A stretch of DNA of 64,000 nucleotides from Taudactylus pleione (lineage: Eukaryota; Chordata; Amphibia; Anura; Myobatrachidae): positions 3,925,001 through 3,989,000 of the forward strand of contig JAUIMM010000885.1 in NCBI GenBank assembly GCA_031769625.1, written 5' to 3'. The translations under genes and the position numbers were made by a program. The notes below the pieces were generated by a model. It was not told the DNA's origin, made no database searches, and saw nothing but the letters and a program-made list of their open reading frames with translations. Shown piece after piece: positions 57,640-64,000 of the stretch. How positions within the stretch are numbered: position 1 is the first letter of the stretch; the number at the start of each line of letters is the position of its first letter.

Positions 57640-58100
57640 AAGGGCTGAAGCTAGAGAGATAGAAGGGGCTGGAAAGACAGAATGAGACTGGAGCTGGGGA
57701 GAAATGGGAGCTGGAGAGACACAGGGGGCTGGAGAGACAGAAAGGAGCTTGAGAGACACTGGGGCTGGAGAGACATAAGGAGGCTGGAGCTACAAAAACA
57801 ATGGGTACTGGAGAGACAGAAGGGGCTAGAGCTGGAGAGAAAATAGGGGCTGGAGAGACAGAAGGTTCTGGAGCTGGAGAGACACTGGTGGCTGGTGAGA
57901 CAGTAGGGGACTGAAGCTGCAGATACACTGGGGGACTAAGGAGTAAAAATGGAATGGGGCTGGAAAAACACTGGGGGACTGGGAAGACCCAGGGAGACTG
58001 GACAAAAAATGTGCTGGAGAGAAACTGGGGGGCTGGAGAGACAGATGTAAGGGGGCTGGAGCTGGAGACACATTATGGGGCTGGAGAGCCAGAAAGGCCA
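57640..58100 (+). repeat. GCTGGAGAGACAG minisatellite, block 1
   Basis: Units of about 18-24 bp with the core GGGGCTGGAGAGACAGAA. A second block lies at 60090-60415. Confidence 0.9.
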
Positions 58101-58523
58101 GGACCCTTGAAATTAGTCATAGTGGAATTGTGGTGGTTGAATCAGAAGTCTAAATGTGGTAAATGCATGGTGTGTTCAGAAACATCAGTGACACCTGGAA
58201 GGCTTCCAGTCTGCCCCTGGAGCCAATTAAGTGGAGCTTAACCCCTTACCATAAAAACAGGGATATAGGGCCAGTACCTCAGGGGACAAACCAGCAAATC
58301 ACAGTAAATCAGTAGCCTGTCTGGAATCTGCCAGCAGATGCTGCATACCAAATACCAGAGCAGGATGACTTGAGCCTACACTCTCAAAGAGGAATCTAAA
58401 TCCCAACAACCAGTGTGAATGCTGAAGCAGAGATTCAGCACAAACCCTAACACTCAAAGAGGGTGGCAACAACCACCATCAATAGTGGTACTGAAGGTAC
58501 ATAAGTAGCGAGTCCCAAAACTA
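58101..58523. other. Unassigned sequence
   Basis: Nothing recognised. Confidence 0.5.
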
Positions 58524-59018
58524 GGGGGGTCATTCAGACCCACTCGCGAGCGGCAGTACGCTCGCAAGTGGGTCGATGTTCCCCACTGCGCATGCGCACG
58601 ATGGAGGGAGCTCCGTTGTGCGCATGCGCGAGACCCGGGGAGTGACGGGCTTTCCATCGCACCGGGTCTCGCACCAAAGGGGGCGTGCTGTCGATGTTGA
58701 TTGACAGCATGCCCCCTTTGGTGGGCGTGCTGGGGGCGTGGCGGCCAGACATAGGCGACATAGGCGTTCCCATGGGAACGCCTACCGTCTGAAGCCGGCC
58801 CCACTGACATCACTAGTGACCCTACCACAGGGTCTCCATCGCAAGTCCGAAGGTCGCGATGGTCAAGACCATCGCGACCATCTTTTTGGCCGCTCGTATA
58901 TGCTGTGGGTGGTCACCCACAGCTATACGAGCAGCCAGAAGGCCACTCCATTTTCATGGAAGAGGGCCCTGATTCAGAGCGAGCGCTCTGGTCAGAGCGT
59001 TCGGCTCTGAATCAGGCC
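58524..59018 (+). mobile_element. Serial-hairpin MITE, copy D
   Basis: GGGGGGTCATTCAGACCC to CTGAATCAGGCC, with CTA on both sides (58521-58523 and 59019-59021). The first hairpin (58537-58575) and the 58888-58934 hairpin carry paired base changes relative to copy A. Confidence 0.8.
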
Positions 59019-59219
59019 CTAGGTTAGGAGCTGTGATGCTAAGAATGGGCAATGCAATTACAGAGTAGTAAAGTAATCTGAAGTGCAATACAGGTAGAAT
59101 CCACTTGAACCTGCAATAAGCAGGAGAGTTGTACTCAGAGGACTTGCTTAAAGTTAGGATCACTGTAGGCTGAAGACGTGGCGCTTGAAACACTAAAATA
59201 GTCAGTGTTATGCCCAGGA

Positions 59220-59650
59220 GACTTCAGACTACTGTGCAAGCTGGAACCAAAATGTAACACACAGGCTTGGGCTGTAAACGTAGTAGAACCGGAGTGAAAC
59301 TGAATGCTTGAATAAGAGGTAACAGCAACAGAACCAGAGTAGAACCAGAAGCTTGAATTGGACTGGGACCGGAGGTAACAGCAACAGAAGCAGAATGGTA
59401 CCAGAAGCTTGAACCAGAAATAGCAGCAACATAAGTGGAATGGGACCTGAGGCTTGAGCAGGGCTGGGACTGGAGATAGCTGCAACAGAACCAGAATGGG
59501 AAAGGCTTGAAAAAGGCTTGGAATGATGATAACAGCAACAGAATCAGAGGCAAGATCCGGGCTGGGACCAGTGATAGCAGTAACAGAACCACAATGGGAC
59601 TGGAGGCTTGACACCAGACTGAGACTGGTGATAACAGCATGAGAACTATA
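59220..59650 (+). repeat. Tandem repeat of about 57-63 bp
   Basis: GGCTTGAACCAG- and TAACAGCAACAGAACCAGAA-type blocks recur about seven times with drift. Confidence 0.75.
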
Positions 59651-60089
59651 ATGGGTCTGGATGAGAGCACAGGCTGGTAAAGGTGTAGATTGGAGTCTGG
59701 TCACAGCACAGGACTGCAGAGTAAGGGAGGCAGCAGAATCTTGTGGAAAATCAGAATATAGCAGCACAGGTTCAGGCAGTGGATCAGAGGTAATACACAC
59801 TGGTGAATGAGCACACAAAAAGGTATTGAACCACATTGTTCTGACAATGTGCTAGTGGCAGGCACAGTTTTAAAAAGGTTGCTCTTGAGAAAGTTAAGAG
59901 GAGGATCTTATGTGAGCGCAGCAGACAAATAGAGACTGTATACTAGCACTCACCTTATCAGAGTCAATATGGCTGTGTCCATGGCCCTGAGGAATCTAGT
60001 GACAGTATTCACTCAGTAGAGTGACCCACCAATCCTTAATGAAGCACTGCCAGACAGGAACAGTATGACTAAGTCCCAGTTTTGCGACA
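59651..60089. other. Unassigned sequence
   Basis: Nothing recognised. With its tandem-repeat neighbours it may be part of a diverged LTR, but I found no ends. Confidence 0.35.
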
Positions 60090-60415
60090 AGGGGGCTCGA
60101 GCTGGAAAGACATCAGGGGGGACTGGAGAGACACTGGGGGGCTGGAGAGACAGAATGGGGCTGGAATTGGAGAGACACAGGGGGACCAAAGCTGCAGAAC
60201 CATAAGAGGCACAGGGTGATTGGAGAGAAATAAAAGGCATGGAGCTGGAGAGATGGAAGGGAGCTGGAGAGTCACTGGGAGAAAGGAGCTGGAGAGACAC
60301 GGGTGGGCTAGAGCTAGAGAGTCACAGGAGAATGAGGCTGGAGGGGCTAGAGAGACACAAGGGGGGATGAGGCTGCAGAGAAATGTGGGGAAGTGGCTGG
60401 AGATTACCCACAACT
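60090..60415 (+). repeat. GCTGGAGAGACAC minisatellite, block 2
   Basis: Same core as 57640-58100. The two blocks probably flanked one array before insertion or divergence of the middle. Confidence 0.85.
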
Positions 60416-60708
60416 GGCAGGATTGGAAGGAATAGGCTCGGGGACAGTAATTTTCATTAAAGCACCAATTCTATAGAAACATCACTGATACAAATGGTAT
60501 CAAATTAGCAAATACAGTTTGATAATATAAAATTGTTTGATAAGCGAAGTTCACATTTTGCCATGCCCCAAAACTACAGTATGTACTATCTGTCTTAACC
60601 TTTGCTATTTGATGATGCCATTGGTTATAGTACTACATATTGAGAGGAGGGAGCCTGGACTGCACACCCTAGCTACTTTTAATGGGATGTGCTACCTAGC
60701 TGAGATTT

Positions 60709-60915
60709 AAGGGTCAATCCTATTAGCAGTGGCCACACTTTACTGCAGCCCGGATTCGCCAAATTTTGCTCGTAGCCCCATAGGGCAGCGAGCAAAATTT
60801 AGCGAATTCAGGGTCGAGTCGGGCTGCGAAGGGTGCGATGTGCAGGTCCATTTACGGCGTTTTAACTCCATTGCAACCGCACATCACACCCTTTGCATGG
60901 AATAGGATTGACCCA
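60709..60915. mobile_element. MITE with GGGTCAATCCTATT ends
   Basis: GGGTCAATCCTATT and AATAGGATTGACCC are perfect inverse ends. Internal hairpins include AAATTTTGCTCG..CGAGCAAAATTT (60754-60800). Confidence 0.7.
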
Positions 60916-61639
60916 CCAGTACTACAACATAGACAAAGACAGAGCAGGTGCACCATACAACCATTAGAGTTATAATAAATGTAATAATTATACATCATAT
61001 ACAAGGTTCTTGGAATAAATTTGGCTAAATTTATGAGCTCATCCACCAATGTCAAGGTAACCTAATTGGGTAAGTCCCTATCATTATAGCACACACCCCA
61101 TACATGAACCCCTATCGCCATCAGTGCAGTATAATGATGACCAGCTGCCTAGCAGGCCACACAGATGCCAATAAATCATAAGTATTCAAATCGTATTTCT
61201 AGTTTTCTCAAAAGGTTACGCACTTTTTCACTATTTTTGTATTTGGAGAGACACTGAAGCTGATAGTGTAAGGGGTTTACACAACTACACAACACTGGTC
61301 ACAGCTCCTACCCTCCTCAGTATAGGTCCTCAAACTTTTTCAGCCCCAGGCCCATGTGGCCTTATTCCGGCTGCCAGGTTCTATAGTGGTGGTGATGGTG
61401 AGCATCCTGGTTCAACTCTTGCTAACTTCCACATGACCTAGAACACCCCAGTCTAGTAGATGATGATTGGTATCCTCAGTCAGGTGTCCTTTAAGCAAAT
61501 TGAATGTTGCATCATGTTTGTTATTTGTTCTTAAGGTGCAACATAAATACTAAAGTACAATCTTCTCCTAGGTTATAAACCACAATATACTACCTTTGAC
61601 AGGTGATCTCACTTTGAAACAGGAGCATTTTGCCAGTGT
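60916..61639. other. Unassigned sequence
   Basis: Nothing recognised. Confidence 0.5.
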
Positions 61640-62700
61640 CATCTACACTATCTGCCATATTAGGCAATAACAATGAAGCCACCATGACTGGGAATTTTAC
61701 TCAGGATCTTTACTGTCCCTAGAGCATTTTGCTGCTAGCCCAAAGAGCTGACCTATGCCTTAGATAGAGAAGATAGCGCGTCAGGCAGCATCAAAGATAC
61801 CAAATGATTCCTGCCCGGGACTCTATCATTGCAACCAGTATGAAAACGTTCTAAGGTAAGTAGAGAGAGCTTTAAAATGTATTCCACATCCCAGATACCA
61901 GGAAGAACCCCTTTTGTTGGCAGGAGAGCATACAGCTACTGGTCAGCTGAGCCAGCTCATGCATTAACCAAACAGGGATTATAAAACACCAAGATACTAA
62001 GATTATGGTTTTTGGGGGATTTGGGTGGATTTGTATTAGAAACTCTATCATGACAGAATTAAACTACTGTACTAGTATAGTGATCCTGGTGACAATGTAA
62101 GTTAGCTGCACTATGTTTCCCATTGTCTTCAGTCTGGATCTACAGAAAAGGGCACAAAAAATGAAAATATTAGTTGCTTTCAGTAAACACCTGCAGCGTA
62201 CTGAGCCATTGTGTTCACTATACAAAGGGGTGATTTTCTCACTAACATAAATCAGTCAGTTATAAAATATATTAAAATTATGGTGAATTTAAGATTTGAA
62301 ACAAGACAGTCACCAGCTCTGCAATTACAGAACAACTCTACTAGTACACTGGCTCCTTAGCAATAGGGGTGACTTTTCTCAATGTCATCAAGCAGCCTGA
62401 AGACAAGGTTCTAAAAGAGGCTGCACAGGGAATTGAACCAGGGTCTCCACCACGCACCAGCAGAGGAGAGCAGCTACTAGCCCATAAAGGAAGCTGATAC
62501 CTTGGAACAACCACTGAGTATTCTCAATATCAACAACAAGACTGGTATAAGATCCAATGATGCAAAAATTACAGCCAGTTGGGGATTTGAACAGGGACCC
62601 ACAGCAGCTGTGTGTGCTGAATGGCACCACCTGCACACTGAGCCAGCTTGCACTCTAGCAGCATATGAAGGCTAATTTTCTCAGTGTCATCAATCAGTCT
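61640..62700 (-). mobile_element. Cluster of tRNA-derived SINE fragments
   Basis: On the minus strand three to four tRNA-like heads occur. The best lies at about 62574-62652, with GCTGGCTCAGTGTGCAGG as A box and GTTCAAATCCCC as B box. Others are near 62425-62490 (GGTTCAATTCCC) and 61680-61760. A and B box spacing is tRNA-like, but the sequences are too degraded to be tRNA genes. A shared non-tRNA part (TTTTCTCANTGTCATCAATC) separates them. Confidence 0.5.
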
Positions 62701-62828
62701 AGTACAGTAACCAAAGTAATAAAAAGAAACCTGTTAGGATAATAAAACCTGAGACTCCTCCACCACCATACTTTAAATAGAGTAAGTGGACAAAACTGAG
62801 TGGTATGTGAGCGGTGCCACCGCACAGA

Positions 62829-63304
62829 GGCCCTGATTCAGAGCCGGACGCTCTGACAGAGCACTCGCTCTGAATCAGGGCCATCCTTCTGAATTTTAGA
62901 GCCACCCACAGCTATAGCGAGCGGCCAGGAAGATGGTCGCGATGGTCAAGGTCATCGCGACCATCGGGCTTGCGACGAGACCCTTGTGGTAAGGTCTCGT
63001 TGCCGCAAGCCCTGGAGTGCTTTCGGCTCTATTAGAGCCGAGAGCACTCCCACTAACATCACTTGTGATGTCAGTGAGGCCAGCCCCAGACGGTAGGCGT
63101 TCCCATGGGAACACCTCCGTCTGGGAATCCACACCCCCAGCATGCCCACCAAAGGGGGCATGCTGTCACTCACGGCTTGCCCGTCGCTATCCAGGTCCCG
63201 CGCATGCGCACGACAGAGCCAGGTCCGTTGTGCGCATGTGCAGTGGGCCAACATTGACCCACTTGCGAGCGCTCAGCGCTCGTGAGCGGGTCTGAATTAG
63301 GCCC
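62829..63304 (-). mobile_element. Serial-hairpin MITE, copy E
   Basis: GGCCCTGATTCAGAGCC to TCTGAATTAGGCCC is flanked by AGA on both sides (62826-62828 and 63305-63307). It has lost one arm of the GTGGGTGGTCACCCAC hairpin but keeps most others. Confidence 0.8.
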
Positions 63305-63498
63305 AGAGGGCAGAGCTCTGTAGGAAGCACTGCCACGCTCACCCATGGCCCCTGTGTCTGGCTAGCAGGATGCTAGGAAAGGCACCTTCCAGCCAGAATC
63401 TCTGCAGCAGCGCCACCTAGAGCATCCTTAGGACACTTCAGGCGTGCATTCCTGAGGATGCTCCAGGCATTGCTGTAATTCCGGTGTTTGTGGCCCCA

Positions 63499-63711
63499 CT
63501 AAAGCAAAAGACTCTAATGCAGTTGCAAAAGGATCAGCCACTTTATAATGTAGTGGTCCCGGCACCTGGTGCAGTCCACGCCCCCTCCATGTAATGTCAT
63601 ACAGAAGGTATGACACTACATGGAAGGGGCGTGGACTGCACCAGGTGACAGGACCACTACAATATAAAGTGGCTGATCCTTTTGCGACCACATTAGAGTC
63701 TTTTGCTTTAG
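63499..63711. repeat. Near-perfect 213-bp inverted repeat with a tiny loop
   Basis: The arms of about 104 bp run from CTAAAGCAAAAGACTCTAAT to ATTAGAGTCTTTTGCTTTAG around a loop of about 5 bases near 63605. Only a few mismatches and short slips are seen. It could be a foldback MITE or a recent hairpin-forming duplication. A transcript would fold into a long double strand. Confidence 0.88.
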
Positions 63712-64000
63712 TTTTATTTGCAGCTATATGCTAATACTAGTATCAACCTTTGCTTTGGTTCACAGCCAGACACCTGAATGGACAAGGGCTATGATGCCCA
63801 CTTTCAGGAATGCAGTCACAACCGTTAAAAGTATCATCAGCCATACTTACCTACTTTTGCATTCTCTTTTCTGGGAGAATGCAAAAGTAGAGCAGCTGGA
63901 GGTTGAGTCCATTGCCATAGTGATCGACAGAGGTGGAGGAATCTGGGTATGTGTGCAGAGTGTGGAGAGAGTGCGGGTGGGAAGGTGCAGATGCGCTGGT
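63712..64000. other. Unassigned sequence with one perfect hairpin
   Basis: CTACTTTTGCATTCTC and its exact inverse lie at about 63850-63887 around a 7-base loop. Nothing else recognised. Confidence 0.6.

Noticed and set aside
57505..60420. Second large solo LTR similar to 27018-28787
   Set aside because: The composition is similar, but I found no TG..CA ends with a 5-bp duplication.
62574..62652. tRNA gene
   Set aside because: A and B boxes are present, but the arms do not fold into a cloverleaf and the unit continues into SINE body sequence.

Overview
This window reads as non-genic vertebrate DNA, most likely from an anuran amphibian with a large, repeat-rich genome. I found no host gene that I can support. 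The organism call is an inference. It rests on a Gmr1-type Ty3 retrotransposon, a Tc1-like element with DD38E spacing (a family reported from frogs and ray-finned fishes), a tRNA-derived SINE with a V-SINE-like centre, and many short inverted-repeat elements whose ends start GGGCCTGATTCAGA or read TTTACTAAG. All recognisable coding sequence belongs to transposons, and every piece is broken.

Layout, left: 1-4032 is a deleted Gmr1-like LTR retrotransposon whose integrase remnant lies before its reverse transcriptase. 4071-6762 is a hAT element that keeps only a BED-finger coding region. From about 7 to 35 kb there is a dense mosaic of non-autonomous elements, many defined by exact target-site duplications: hAT MITEs at 10809-11209, 12575-13328, 21369-21553 and 31217-31406, and a solo LTR at 27018-28787. 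One Tc1-like transposase gene (22891-23925) has a single nonsense codon.

Layout, centre and right: about 36.26-44.11 kb is a 21-bp satellite with higher-order repeats. It is split by a transposon (41157-42681) with a 16-bp perfect inverted repeat and a broken reading frame of a family I cannot name. Further arrays lie at 44.5-45.6 kb, 48.0-48.6 kb and 57.6-60.4 kb. Two hAT copies sit at 49.1-51.7 kb and 53.8-55.6 kb. The second lacks both ends and is bordered by a 30-bp direct repeat. A cluster of tRNA-like SINE fragments lies at 61.6-62.7 kb, and a near-perfect 213-bp hairpin at 63499-63711.

The most unusual signal is a group of roughly 0.5-kb elements built almost entirely from consecutive hairpins, about eight to ten in a row. 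Five good copies (7366, 27237, 30603, 58524, 62829) share ends and have 3-bp target duplications. The two arms of a given hairpin change together between copies. Unrelated families here (24145-25043, 10772-11517, 52383-52712) have the same architecture, so it looks like a recurrent mode of element evolution in this genome.
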